Shown here: piece after piece, positions 18,401-25,149 of the stretch
Layout of the letters: each line of letters opens with the position of its first letter
Position numbering within the stretch: the stretch's first letter is position 1
Assembly: GCF_027923225.1 (NCBI RefSeq)
Contig: NZ_BSDI01000005.1
Span: 97,031 to 161,030 of the forward strand
Direction: 5' to 3'
Source: Phytohabitans aurantiacus
Lineage (GTDB): Bacteria > Actinomycetota > Actinomycetes > Mycobacteriales > Micromonosporaceae
Length of the DNA stretch: 64,000 nucleotides
Position numbers and translations under genes: made by a program
The notes under the pieces: model-generated
What the model was told of the DNA's origin: nothing
Databases searched by the model: none
Seen by the model: only the letters and a program-made list of their open reading frames with translations

Positions 18401-20661
18401 TCGTACCACCGGGCGAGCAGCCCGAAGTCCAGCGGCTCACCGGCGAACACGACCGTGCGCAGGGCGAGCGCCCGATCCAGGTCGGGTTCGGCGCGCGCGG
18501 CCTCGTCCAGCGCGGCGAACGCGCTCGGCGTCTGGCTGAGCACCGTCACCCGCTCGGAGATCAGCAGCCGGAGCAGGTCGGCGGGGTTCCTGGTGGTCTC
18601 GTCGGGCACCACGACCAGGCGGCCGCCGTGCGCCAGGGCGCCCCACATCTCCCACACCGATACGTCGAACGCGCACGAGTGAAACAGCGTCCACACGTCG
18701 TCGGGGCCGAACCCGAACTCCTCGCTGGTGGCCGCGAACAGCCGCGTCACGGCGTGATGGCTGACGGCGACGCCCTTGGGCACGCCGGTGGAGCCGGACG
18801 TGTAGACAAGGTACGCGGGATGGCCGGGCAGCAGCGGCGCGCGCCGGTCGGCGTCGGTGATCGGCGAGAAGGGGAAGACTCCGGTGGTGGGCGGGTCGTC
18901 GAGCGCGAGCACGGGCGCCTCGGTGTCCGGCAGGTCACCGACTATTTCCCAGGTGGACAGTACGACGTCGGCCCTGGCGTCGGCGAGCAGGAACGCGATC
19001 CGCTCGGCCGGGTAGCGCGGGTCGACCGGCAGGTACGCGGCACCGCTCTTGGCGACCGCGAGGATCGCGACGACCAGGTCCTCCGAGCGCGGCACCACCA
19101 CGGCGACGGTGCGCTCCGGGCCGGCGCCGGCCGCGATCAGCCGCCGGGCCAACTGGTTCGTGGCCGCGTCCAGCTCCGCGTACGTCATGTCGCGGTCCCC
19201 GAAGGTCACGGCCACCGCGTTCGGGCCGCGCCGGGCCCGCGCCGCGAACAGGTCGGGCAGCAGGGCGGATCCCTCCGCGCCGGCGGGCGGACGGCGCGGT
19301 ACCCAGTCGCCCAGCACGAGGCGGCGTTCGGCGCCGGTCAGCAGCTCGACGTCACCGACGACGGCGTCGCGCGATGGGCCGGTGATGGCACAGACCACCG
19401 CGCCCAACACGGCGAGCACCCGGCGGTGGTGGCCGGCGATCTCCCCGGCGTCGCACCGGTCGGCCGGCGCGTGGGAGTCCACATGCAACAGTCCGTCGCC
19501 CCGGTCGTAAGCGGTCACGGCGAGGTCCTCGACCGGCCCGACGGAAATCGTGTGGAGCGTGCCGGGGTGACCGCCGAAGCTGAGGCTCTGCTCGAACGGC
19601 ATCGCGTTGACGCGTACCCGGGCCAGTTCGCCGAAGCCGCCGGTCAGGCCGAGGTCGCGCGCGATGTCCTCGCCCCGGTAGCGCTGGTGCCGCAGGGCGT
19701 CGCGGATCCCGGCGGACACGGCGTCGACGAGGTCCACGAGCGGCGTGGCGGCGGTGACCGCGACCCGCAGCGGCAGCACGTTCGCCGCCATGCCGGGCAC
19801 GCTGGCCACGCGCCGGCCGGGCCGGGCGGTCACCGGGAGGGCGAGGACGATGTCGGTCTGCCCGGTCACCCGGTGCAGGTACCCGGCTGTCGCGGCGGTC
19901 AGCAGGCTCGCCCAGTGGGTCTGCCGCGCGCGGGCCGCCGCCCGTACCCGGTCCGCCTCCGCGTGGGACAGCACGGCGGTCCGGTCGACAGCACCGCTCA
20001 CCTCGGCCACGGCCCGGTCGGCGACGAGCGTCGCGGGATCGGGATGGCCGGCGAGCCGCTCCGTCCAGTATCGACGGTCCGATTCGAACCTCGCGGACTC
20101 CCGGTACCGCGCGTCCTCCTCGACCAGCAGCCGCAGCGGCCCGAACGACGCCGGCTCGGCGGGCTGGCCGGTGACGGCGGCCGTGTACAGCTGGGCGATG
20201 CGGCGGGTGAGCGCCGCGGCGCCGAACGCGTCGGCGGCGATGTGGTGGACGCACTGGTAGAAGGCGAAGCGGTCTGGTCGCAGCCGGAACAGCGCGCAGC
20301 TGAACAGCCGGCCACCGCCCAGGTCCATCGGCCGGGCCGCGTCGGTGCGCATCCACTTCTCGGCGGCCAGGCGCGGGTCGGGCGCCTCACTGACGTTGAA
20401 CACCGGCATGGTCCAGCCGGTCAGCGGGACGACCTCCTGGATCGGGTCGCCGTCGGCCTCCGCCAGCCGGACCCGCACCGGCTCGGCCTCCGCCGCCGTC
20501 CGCAGCACCGCGGCCTCCATCGCCCGCGCGTCCACCGGCCCGTCGATCTCGACGTACTGCGCGATCTGGTAGCCGCCGCCATAGGGCGCGAGCTGCTGGG
20601 CGAGCCAGATCTCGCGCTGGGCCGCGGAGACCGGAAGGTACGTACCGCTCACGCAGATCAC
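6439..20661 (-). CDS. Four-module nonribosomal peptide synthetase (C-A-T / C-A-T / C-A-T-E / C-A-T-TE)
   Basis: A 4740-residue NRPS. Approximate domains: C1 7-440, A1 465-960, T1 about 1002; C2 1050-1490, A2 1510-1990, T2 about 2000; C3 2050-2490, A3 2510-2985, T3 about 3007; E 3060-3490; C4 3530-3970, A4 3970-4445, T4 about 4455; TE 4495-4740 with GWSFGG near 4586. Carrier serines lie in LGGDS; T3 has GGDSIM, usual before epimerases. C1 resembles the EntF first domain, with HHIAADAF at the active site. Codes read by alignment to GrsA: A1 DVWSVAMVHK (no call), A2 DAWTVAAVCK (Phe), A3 DFWNLGVVFK (Thr-like front half), A4 DAWTVAAVCK (Phe). Predicted product: acyl-X-Phe-D-(Thr-like)-Phe, released by TE. 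GTG start after GGGGAAAGG. Heads an operon with MbtH and the VWA protein. Confidence 0.95.
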   Translation of the reverse strand: MICVSGTYLPVSAAQREIWLAQQLAPYGGGYQIAQYVEIDGPVDARAMEAAVLRTAAEAEPVRVRLAEADGDPIQEVVPLTGWTMPVFNVSEAPDPRLAAEKWMRTDAARPMDLGGGRLFSCALFRLRPDRFAFYQCVHHIAADAFGAAALTRRIAQLYTAAVTGQPAEPASFGPLRLLVEEDARYRESARFESDRRYWTERLAGHPDPATLVADRAVAEVSGAVDRTAVLSHAEADRVRAAARARQTHWASLLTAATAGYLHRVTGQTDIVLALPVTARPGRRVASVPGMAANVLPLRVAVTAATPLVDLVDAVSAGIRDALRHQRYRGEDIARDLGLTGGFGELARVRVNAMPFEQSLSFGGHPGTLHTISVGPVEDLAVTAYDRGDGLLHVDSHAPADRCDAGEIAGHHRRVLAVLGAVVCAITGPSRDAVVGDVELLTGAERRLVLGDWVPRRPPAGAEGSALLPDLFAARARRGPNAVAVTFGDRDMTYAELDAATNQLARRLIAAGAGPERTVAVVVPRSEDLVVAILAVAKSGAAYLPVDPRYPAERIAFLLADARADVVLSTWEIVGDLPDTEAPVLALDDPPTTGVFPFSPITDADRRAPLLPGHPAYLVYTSGSTGVPKGVAVSHHAVTRLFAATSEEFGFGPDDVWTLFHSCAFDVSVWEMWGALAHGGRLVVVPDETTRNPADLLRLLISERVTVLSQTPSAFAALDEAARAEPDLDRALALRTVVFAGEPLDFGLLARWYERHPDEAPVMVNMYGTTETAVHATYAALRHEDARAGAGLIGRPLRYLRMYVLDGALRPAPPGVAGELYVAGAGLARGYAGRAGLTAERFVACPFGPGRMYRTGDVVRWRPDGQLEFLGRADDQVKVRGYRIELGEVSAALAACDGVRRATAVVRDGRLVGYVTPADVDVAAVREALARRLPAYLVPSAVVSLVELPLTGSGKLDRKALPAPTFLTSREPADAREQMLCGAFATVLGLPAVGADDSFFALGGDSLSVTRLVGHVRRDLGVELSVRDVFEALTPGALALRLRPAEPPALVGAVASREKPALSFAQERLWFLHQLDGPSPAYHMPAAVRISGDLDVAALRSAFDAVVARHEVLRTVYPEADGVPYLRVLDPAEVGTVLRTAAVDEAALDETDLDEALRRAAREPFDLTSELPIRARLFTVDSGYVLLVVAHHIAVDGWSAGVLWRDLASAYAGEAPEWTEPPVRYTDYAAWQRQALAAPDDGYWREALAGMPERIDLPVDRRPAAASREGDVVAFHWPASLYERVKGLAADRGATPFMVVQAGLAALLSRLGAGTDVPIGVPVAGRSEPALADLAGMFVNTLVMRVDVSGDPRFAELLERVRERSVGALAHQDVPFEHLVGVVNPARSPAHHPLVQVVLAWQHTPAVEPVLSGVRCEAIPVHTGTARLDLSFSLGEEDGGVAGSVEYRTDLFDRSTVESLIGRLGRLLTAAVDDPGRRVGEIDLLSDSERASVLGPWAGSAAVEAGVTLPEVFAARVARAPDAVAVVSGARSLTYAELDAASNRLARRLIADGTGPEQVVGLAVPRSLEFVVAMLGVLKAGAAYLPVDPDCPPDRLGLLLEQARPRLLLTADDILTDGPSLAEDRANPVRIPALDPRNAAYVIFTSGSSGEPKGVVVPHSGVPVMAAAQVRRLGLGPGKRVLWFSSPGFDASVWELWGALSSGASIVVAGPDPVADLAARDGITHVTVPPSVLAGLDPSAVPVGTVVAAGEALPEPVLAEWSAGRRLLNAYGPTEVTVCATVSDPLPDGAGVPVGRPIEGTRLWVLDAWLRPVPPGVAGELYVAGAGVARGYAGRPALTAERFVACPFERGRMYRTGDVVRWRADGHLEFVGRADDQVKVRGYRIELGEVSSALAACDGVKQAAAAVLDGRLVGYVVPSDVEGVREAVARRLPAYMVPSAIVGLDELPINRNGKLDRKALPAPTSTPSREPATEHEKMLCRAFAAVLNKEAVGADDSFFDLGGDSLSVTRLVSLVRRDLGAEVGVRDVFEAPTPSALAPRLRAAAPRNPVLALATRPARPPLSFAQARLWALHRLDETQPTYNVPVAVRIEGDLDVAALRAALADVVARHEALRTSYPEEGGAPYQRVLEPEAVRPDLRAEAVDPADLPYALRRAARYAFDLAGEAPLRAHLFRPAPGEHVLLVVSHHIAVDGWSAGVLWRDLAFAYGCRVAGAEVAWSALPVRYVDYAVWQREMVPDDSYWREALTGLPERIHLPADRRAASPSHQGDVVAFHWPAALYERIKRVAATGNATPFMVVQAGLAALLCRLGAGTDIPVGVPVAGRPDPALADLTGMFVNTLVLRVDASGDPSFAELLGRVRERGLGALAHQDVPFEHLVGVLNPDRSLAHHPLVQVMLAWQQPVGDLSLPGLRCEPVPVHTGTSRLDLSFSLAEEDGGIAGTVEYRTDLYDRSTVESLVGRLQRLLAAALGDTGRRIGDLDVLSDEERDRILTAWAGSGEARGALLPALFAAQVARTPGAVAVTCGDRSLTYAELDIAANRLAHRLVADGAGPEQVVALAMPRTVELVVAILGVLKAGAAYLPVDPGYPAERIAFLCRDAGAERLLTAGDVLVDGPDWPPVVRLDPRNPAYVIYTSGSTGTPKGVVVTHGNAARLFSSTELFEFRADDVWPLFHSYAFDFSVWELWGALLHGGRLVVVPEETTRTPAAFLRLLVDERVTVLNQTPTALAALLAAAAGEPELAGALALRTVLVGAETVPAGVLAPWSGERRMVNVYGPTETAVFATMSEPYQDGAGVSPIGRPFTATTVRVLDGRLRPVPPGAPGELYVSGAGVARGYLGRPALTAERFVANPFGPAGERMYRTGDLVRWRADGQLEFLGRADDQVKVRGYRIELGEVEAALAACDGVRQAAAAVRDGRLVAYVVPPDVEGVREAVARRLPGFMVPSAIVGLTELPVNGSGKLDRGALPVPTFAPSRRPATGDEEMLCRVFAEVLHRAEVGADDGFFDLGGDSIMAMRLVSRARQAGLAITPRDVFNARTPAALAAVATPIAADAEVEDAPVGPVGATPITEWWAERGGPLAGFNQSVLVRVPAGIEYDHLAAALQAVVDHHDALRLHRASETRAPATRVRPVGTVDAAACLRRVAGPATDETVAREFAEASAELDPSSGATLRAVLFDEHLLVVVHHLCVDGVSWRILLPDLHAAWQAAATGQTVQLPPAGTSVRRWSQVLAGRAADPRTRDELPLWTAVLDGPRARIATRRLDPSRDTLGTARHLTLELSTSDVTDVLARVPAAFRCGVQDVLLAAFAIAVRRRYGGPVVVDVEGHGRPDGPRWPVDLSRTVGWFTSIHPVRLDPGDVHRSDTTVALKRVKEQLRSIPDGGIGYGLLRYLDAETKPVLAALPAPEVGFNYLGRVTTGDGWAPVLGGPQRPGAHPDTPLAHVLELTAVAHDAPGGSRLAATWSWAAGLVPEERVRELARDWFAVLRALAAQARRPGAGGLTPSDLPLVRLVQDQIDDIEASFAAAAPDVPVRDVWPLTPLQEGLLFHALTDVSPRDPYTVQLALDLDGPLREEALRDAAGALLVRHGNLRAAFLQRASGPVQVVPASARLPWRRVDLRRVKPRARPETLRLLLERDRAERFALHRGPSLRMTLIVLDDDRHRLVITAHHLLLDGWSLPILVRELLAGYSGRAVPAPQPYRDYLAWLAAQDRSAARAAWRAALAGVEEPTLVAAHGGDERPPEAVHLKLPADTGAALRARLNALGVTLNTAVQAAWAMVLGQHTGRDDVVFGATVAVRPPEAPEVVGLCVNTVPVRILLDPSRTLAQALAGIQDEQAALIPHRHLGLSEIHRLSGHRRLFDTITVFENYPLPAEGLDAGPLRVSAVDGWGDTHYPLSLSAAHRDGLELTLRYRPGLFDRSTVESLLARLERVLAAVAEDAGRLVGEVDLLSTEERDRLLRDWAGSAGEPDGLLPRLFAAQASRTPRAVAVIAGDRSLTYAELDAASNRLAHRLVAGGVRAEQVVGLVMPRSLEFVVGMLGVLKAGAAYLPVDPGYPAERIAFMCRDAGAERLLSAADVFVDGPAGPPPAVRLDPRNRAYVIYTSGSSGAPKGVVVPHGGVPAMARSQVRRLGLDATSRVFWFSSPGFDASVWELWGALSSGGAVVVAGPDPVAELAARGDLTHATVPPSVLAAVTPSAAPGTVVSAGEALPEQTAAGWSVGRRLLNAYGPTEVTVCATVSEPLEGDQVPIGRPIEGTRVFVLDGWLRPVPHGVPGELYVTGAGVARGYAGRPALTAERFVANPFGPGRMYRTGDVVRWRADGQLEYLGRADDQVKVRGHRIELAEVEAALAACDGVDRAAVVVRDGRLVGYTVTSDVEGVRAAVARRLPAYMVPSAIVGLDELPVNANGKLDRKALPAPTIARSRGPATADEEALCRAFAEVLNKEAVGADDNFFDLGGDSILATKLVGHLRGVLRAGVSLRTVLEAPTPAGLAARLDTPETRHELEVLLPLRANGSRPPLFCVHPAGGVSWPYAGLVRYLHPEQPVYGLQARGFTETGALPASVEQMAADYLDQIRSVQPSGPYHLLGWSFGGLVAHAIATRLQSEGEHVALLAVLDAYPIGLDAVDIDRALAIARGEVDASATSLTGTAPEVADAIVVNHIHLYNEFQPAPFHGDLLLFRADPGIAGAELAWLPYVTGRIDIHAAGCEHRSMLRRPGLARIGPIVARAIEKVNQIQPVRS

Positions 20662-20787
20662 GCCTTTCCCCAGATCGAGCCGGTCACCAGATCGATCCGG
20701 TTACCGTGCGGCGGGACGCCGTCACCCGGTACTACGCCGCTCCGTGACCGCATTCGTACGCACCGGAGCAACAGTTCGACCCGCCCG

Positions 20788-20825
20788 GGTTGTCACCCGC
20801 GTTACAAGAGAAGAGGCTTGTCACC
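20788..20825. promoter_or_regulatory. Paired TTGTCACC sites in the NRPS/MMPL divergent spacer
   Basis: GGTTGTCACC (20788-20797) and GCTTGTCACC (20816-20825) lie between the divergent NRPS (start 20661) and MMPL (start about 20901). A GTTACAA at 20801-20807 makes the first site partly palindromic. The core matches sites upstream of the FAAL gene (838-890). Co-regulation of acyl loading, synthesis and export is the inference. Confidence 0.4.
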
Positions 20826-20900
20826 GCGCGCGCCTATCGGACCCTTATTCGCGCGCGCGAATCGCTGTCGATGGCCGGTGGCGCGGGGCAGGGTGCGATA

Positions 20901-23225
20901 GTGCGCACCTCGATCAACAGCGTGCTGGCCGGTGCCGGGCGCTGGTGTTTCCGCAGACCGTGGCCGGTCATCGCGATCTGGCTGGCCGCCGCCGTGGGCG
21001 GCGGCGCCTGCGCCGGCCCGCTGTTCGACCGGCTGGCCAACCAGGGACCGACCCAGCTGGAGTCGGTCGCCGCGATAGACGTGCTGGCCGAGGCCACGGG
21101 CCAGGGCGGCGAGATCACCGGGCTCGTCGACGGTGTCGACGCGCGCGCGCCGAGCGTCCGCGAGGCGGTACGGACGACCGCCGCCAAGATCACAGAGGTC
21201 GGCGGCGTGCGCGCGGTGCGGACCCCGTTCGACGGCCGCGCGCCCGTGACGCCCGACGGCAAGGCGCTGCTGATCCAGGTCTCGCTCACCCGGCTGGAGC
21301 CGGCCGAACTGGCCGAGACCACCGCCGGCGTGACCGCCGCCCTGCGCAAGGGCGAGGGCCGGCTGCGCGACGCGGGCCAGCCGGACGTGCGGGTCCGGGT
21401 CGGCGGCACCACGGCGGTCACCCTGCAGGCCAACGACGCCATCCGCGAAGACCTCGCCCAGGGCGAGGCCCTGTCGCTGGCGCTGAGCGCGGTCGTCCTG
21501 GTCGTCGTGTTCGGCGGCGTGGTGGCGGCGGGCCTGCCGGTACTGGTCGCGCTGGTATCGGTCGCCGCGGTGACCGCGATCCTGCTCGGCTTCTCCACAG
21601 TGGCCGATCTGGAGGTCAACGCGGTCACCGTCACCACCCTGCTCGGCCTCGGTCTCGCCATCGACTACTCGCTGCTGCTGGTCAACCGGTACCGGGAGGA
21701 GCTCAGCGTGCCGGGTCCGCCGCTCGCCGCCCTGGAGCGCACCTGGGCGACCGCCGGCCGGACCATCCTGTTCAGCGCCCTGACCGTGGCCACGTCGCTG
21801 GTCGGGATGCTCACGTTCGGGGTACCCGGACTGTCGGCCCTCGGCATCGCCGGCATGTCCATCGCGGTGGTCGCGATGCTCGCGTCCCTGACCCTCACCG
21901 CCGGCCTGCTCGGCCTGCTGCGCAGGTGGATCCGGCCGGCGCGGCACGGCGCGCGCCGGATCCTCCCGCCGGACAGCGGCGCGGAGGCCGGCTTCTTCGC
22001 GCGCCTCGCCGGCCGCGTGCAGCGGCGGCCGCTGCTGGTCGCCCTCGCCACGTCGGCGGTGCTGCTCGCCGCCACCGCGCCGGCGCTGCCCACCTCGGTA
22101 CGCCTGGACACAGTGGACAGCCTGCCGCGGTCGATCGAGGGGGTGGAGGTGGCCGACGCGCTGGTGCGGCGGTTCGGCCTGCCGCCCGTGGCGAGCGTGA
22201 CGGTGCTGGCCTCGACATCGCCGCGGGCGCTGGACGAATGGGCGTCCCGCTGGCGGCCGGACCCGCTGGTGGCCCGCGTCCGCCCGGCCGCGCCGCTGTC
22301 CCCTGAGATGTCCATCGTGGAGTTCGACGTGCGCGGCGACCCGCAGGGCGGCACAGTGTGGGACCTCGTCGACCGGATCCGCGACGACCGCCCACCCGGC
22401 GACCGGTCGTGGGTCACCGGCGACGCGGCGCTCCTACGCGACCTCACCGGCCTGCTCACCGGCCGCCTCCCGATGGCCATGGGGCTGACCGCCCTCGCGA
22501 TGCTGGTACTGCTGTTCCTGATGACCGGCTCCCTGGTCGTACCGGTCAAGGCCGTCGTCATGAACGTGGTCTCGCTGGCCGCGACGTTCGGCATCATGAG
22601 CGCCGTCTTCTACCACGGCGTGTTCGACGGCGCCCTGAACACGGTGACGGTGACCGGCTTCAACCCGATCTTCCTCGTGATCATCTTCGGGTTCGCTTTT
22701 GGACTGTCCATGGACTACGAGGTGTTTCTGCTCGCGCGCGTCAAGGAGTACGTGGACGCGGGCGTGGCACCGGGCACCGCCGTGCGCTGGGGACTCCAGC
22801 AGACCGGCAGGGTCATCACCTCGGCGGCGATGCTGATGGTGGTCGTGATGGGCTGCTTCGGCGCCGCGCGGATGAGCTCGGTCGAGCAGATCGGCCTGGG
22901 GCTGGCCGCGGCGGTGGCGATCGACGCGACGCTGGTGCGCTGCCTGCTGGTGCCGGCGACGATGACGCTGCTCGGCCGGCGGAACTGGTGGGCTCCCCCG
23001 ATTCTCGCGCGCCTGCACCGCAGGTTGGGACTTGTCGAGAGTGGAGGGTTCACACCTTCGCCTGCGGCCCGAACCCCACCGGCTCCGGCAGCTCGTACGC
23101 CGATGCGGACGGCGCCGGGGCGACGAACGACGCCGGCAGCAGCACCGACGCCACGGTCCCCCGCTGCTCGCCCGATGACAGCCGCACCCGTACCCCGTGG
23201 CGGGACGCCAGCAGCCGGACGATGA
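20901..23225 (+). CDS. MMPL-family RND-type exporter
   Basis: About 774 residues with two homologous halves, each a membrane helix, an extracytoplasmic loop and a bundle of helices; the motif GLGLAIDYSLLLVNRYREE in the first half and FGLSMDYEVFLLARVKEY in the second are typical MMPL TM4 sequences with the proton-relay Asp-Tyr pairs. I start at GTG 20901, preceded by CAGGG; ATG 20871 or 20790 are possible but add unconserved residues. MMPL proteins export lipids and lipopeptides in mycobacteria, so this is the likely exporter of the NRPS product (inference). The last 60 residues are Pro/Ala/Thr-rich and overlap the convergent kinase gene by 176 bases, so the C-terminal end may be wrong. Confidence 0.85.
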   Translation: MRTSINSVLAGAGRWCFRRPWPVIAIWLAAAVGGGACAGPLFDRLANQGPTQLESVAAIDVLAEATGQGGEITGLVDGVDARAPSVREAVRTTAAKITEVGGVRAVRTPFDGRAPVTPDGKALLIQVSLTRLEPAELAETTAGVTAALRKGEGRLRDAGQPDVRVRVGGTTAVTLQANDAIREDLAQGEALSLALSAVVLVVVFGGVVAAGLPVLVALVSVAAVTAILLGFSTVADLEVNAVTVTTLLGLGLAIDYSLLLVNRYREELSVPGPPLAALERTWATAGRTILFSALTVATSLVGMLTFGVPGLSALGIAGMSIAVVAMLASLTLTAGLLGLLRRWIRPARHGARRILPPDSGAEAGFFARLAGRVQRRPLLVALATSAVLLAATAPALPTSVRLDTVDSLPRSIEGVEVADALVRRFGLPPVASVTVLASTSPRALDEWASRWRPDPLVARVRPAAPLSPEMSIVEFDVRGDPQGGTVWDLVDRIRDDRPPGDRSWVTGDAALLRDLTGLLTGRLPMAMGLTALAMLVLLFLMTGSLVVPVKAVVMNVVSLAATFGIMSAVFYHGVFDGALNTVTVTGFNPIFLVIIFGFAFGLSMDYEVFLLARVKEYVDAGVAPGTAVRWGLQQTGRVITSAAMLMVVVMGCFGAARMSSVEQIGLGLAAAVAIDATLVRCLLVPATMTLLGRRNWWAPPILARLHRRLGLVESGGFTPSPAARTPPAPAARTPMRTAPGRRTTPAAAPTPRSPAARPMTAAPVPRGGTPAAGR

Positions 23226-25080
23226 AGAGCCCGAGCTGCGGCTCCTTGCCCAGCAGCAGGCCCGGTGCCCCGGTGAGGCGGGTGTTGAGCTGATCGAGCG
23301 TCTCGGCCGGTACGCCCGGACCGTCGTCGTGGATCTCGACGAGTACCTGGCCGTCCCGCTGGCGGCTGGCGAACACGTGCACGACGCTGCCCGGGTCGGA
23401 GTACGCGACGGCGTTGTCGAGCAGCTCGGCGAGCAGGTGCGCGAGGTCGACGACGAGCCCGGGTGCGACGCTGACGGCCGGCAGGTACAGCAGCTCGATC
23501 CGGACGTACTGCTCGATCTCGCCGACGGCCGCCTGCACGACGTCGGCCAGCAGTGCCGGTTCGGTGCGCCGCCGTCCCGGGTCGTCGTCGGCCAGTACGA
23601 GCAGCACCTCGCCGTACCGGCGCATCCGCGTCGCGAGGTGGTCGAGCCGGAAGAGGCCGTCGAGCTTGATGGGGTCGATCTGGTCGCGCTCCAGCTCGCT
23701 GATCACCGCGAGCTGCTCGCCGACGAGCTTCTGCGCGCGGCCGGCGACCGTGCCGATGACCGCGTTGGCGGTGGTGCGCATGCGGGCCTGGGCGGCGGCC
23801 AGCCGCACGGCCTCGCGGTGCACGGTGTCGAACGCGTCCGCGACCTGCCCGATCTCGTCACGCGTATCGCCGCCGACCGGCCGGATCGTCAGGTCGACCA
23901 GCTCCGGCGGGTACTCCGACAGCGACCGGACCGTGCGCGGCAGGCGGTCGTTGGCGACCCTCAGCATCCCGCGGCGCAGCCGTCGCAGGTCGCGCACGAT
24001 GCCGCCGCCGACCGCGAGGGCGATGATGACCGCGAACGCGGCGGCCGCCGCGAACAGCGCGGTGTTGCCGGCCGCCGCCTGCCACGCCGCGATCCGCAGG
24101 TCGCGGATCTGGTCCAGGCCGCCGCGGGCGCTCTGGCCGATGACCAGCCGGAGCCGGGTGAGCTGCTGGTTGGAGACGTCCAGCCAGGCCGTGACGGACA
24201 GCCCGGCGTCCGCGTAGCTGTCGTCGTTGCCGAGGACCCGCCGCACGTACGCGTCCTCGCTCCGGGTCGCGGGGGCGACGCCGGCCCGCTCGTACAGGGT
24301 CCGGGCCGGCGCGCCGGCGATGGCCTGGAACGCGTCCAGCTCCACCCGGCTCTGGAAGCCGGAGACCACCAGGGCGTCGCGTTCGCCGGTCTCGGCCCAG
24401 TCGCGCGCCAGCATCGCGGTCACCAGCGCGCGCCGCTGCGAGGCCGCGCCCGCCGCCAGCACCAGGTCGTACAGGCCGGCGGTGCGCGCGACGACCGCCG
24501 GGCTGCCGGAGAGCCGCACCGCCTGGCTGTCCGCGCCGCTGCCGATGTGGATCACGGGCAGGATCGCCTTGCTGTACGCGTCGATCGTGGCCAGCGGCGA
24601 CAGCCTGGGCCGGAACGCGGCGTCCCGCAGCCCGCCCAGCTCGGCGAGGCCCGCGCGGGCCCGGGCGACCTGCGCGCCGAACGCCGACTCGGGCACCTGC
24701 GCCAGGGCGGTCTCGAACGCCTCGATGGCGTCTTCGGTAGCGGCGAAGGCGGCGTCCAGGCCCAGCTCGTCCCGGTCGACGTCGACGGCGCGGGCGGCCC
24801 GGTCGCGCTCGTCCTGGAGCTTCTCGACGAGCGTCAGGCTGGCGGTGCTCACCTCGGCGTACCGCTCAGCCTCGTCCAGCGGCCGTGCCAGGTCGACCGC
24901 GTTGACCACGGTCAGCCACCCGAAGGCGACGGCCACCACGGTCATGGGCGCCATGACGGCGGCGATCCGGAGCGGCAGCGGCCGGCCGTGCAGGGCGAAC
25001 GCGCCGTACCCTCGCAGCGTCAGCCGGCCGTGGCGGCCGCGCCGGAAGAGGTTCCGCACCTGGTCGCGAATACTCTCCAT
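23050..25080 (-). CDS. Sensor histidine kinase with nitrate/nitrite-sensing-type extracellular domain
   Basis: A 676-residue membrane kinase of the actinomycete type. TM1 about 37-60, an extracellular helical domain (70-340) resembling the NIT domain, TM2 about 343-365, HAMP (366-430), then a helical dimerisation part and an HATPase domain with LLAELLDNAVAYSD and IHDDGPGV. There is no canonical H-box; LFRLDHLATRMRR supplies the likely histidine. No response regulator or conservon-type GTPase partner is adjacent, so it is an orphan here. It follows the carboxylesterase gene by 69 bases on the same strand and may be co-transcribed. Ligand unknown. Confidence 0.8.
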   Translation of the reverse strand: MESIRDQVRNLFRRGRHGRLTLRGYGAFALHGRPLPLRIAAVMAPMTVVAVAFGWLTVVNAVDLARPLDEAERYAEVSTASLTLVEKLQDERDRAARAVDVDRDELGLDAAFAATEDAIEAFETALAQVPESAFGAQVARARAGLAELGGLRDAAFRPRLSPLATIDAYSKAILPVIHIGSGADSQAVRLSGSPAVVARTAGLYDLVLAAGAASQRRALVTAMLARDWAETGERDALVVSGFQSRVELDAFQAIAGAPARTLYERAGVAPATRSEDAYVRRVLGNDDSYADAGLSVTAWLDVSNQQLTRLRLVIGQSARGGLDQIRDLRIAAWQAAAGNTALFAAAAAFAVIIALAVGGGIVRDLRRLRRGMLRVANDRLPRTVRSLSEYPPELVDLTIRPVGGDTRDEIGQVADAFDTVHREAVRLAAAQARMRTTANAVIGTVAGRAQKLVGEQLAVISELERDQIDPIKLDGLFRLDHLATRMRRYGEVLLVLADDDPGRRRTEPALLADVVQAAVGEIEQYVRIELLYLPAVSVAPGLVVDLAHLLAELLDNAVAYSDPGSVVHVFASRQRDGQVLVEIHDDGPGVPAETLDQLNTRLTGAPGLLLGKEPQLGLFIVRLLASRHGVRVRLSSGEQRGTVASVLLPASFVAPAPSASAYELPEPVGFGPQAKV

Positions 25081-25149
25081 GCACCCACATAGCCAGATGG
25101 ACCGGCCTCGCGTCTGCGTGCCAGGTGAGCGTATCGGCGCCCACCACTG

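Noticed and set aside
18064..20901. Long plus-strand reading frame (945 codons) opposite the NRPS, and a similar one at 6454-9204
   Set aside because: Antisense shadows of a strongly coding high-GC gene; products are Arg/Gly/His-rich with no domain pattern.
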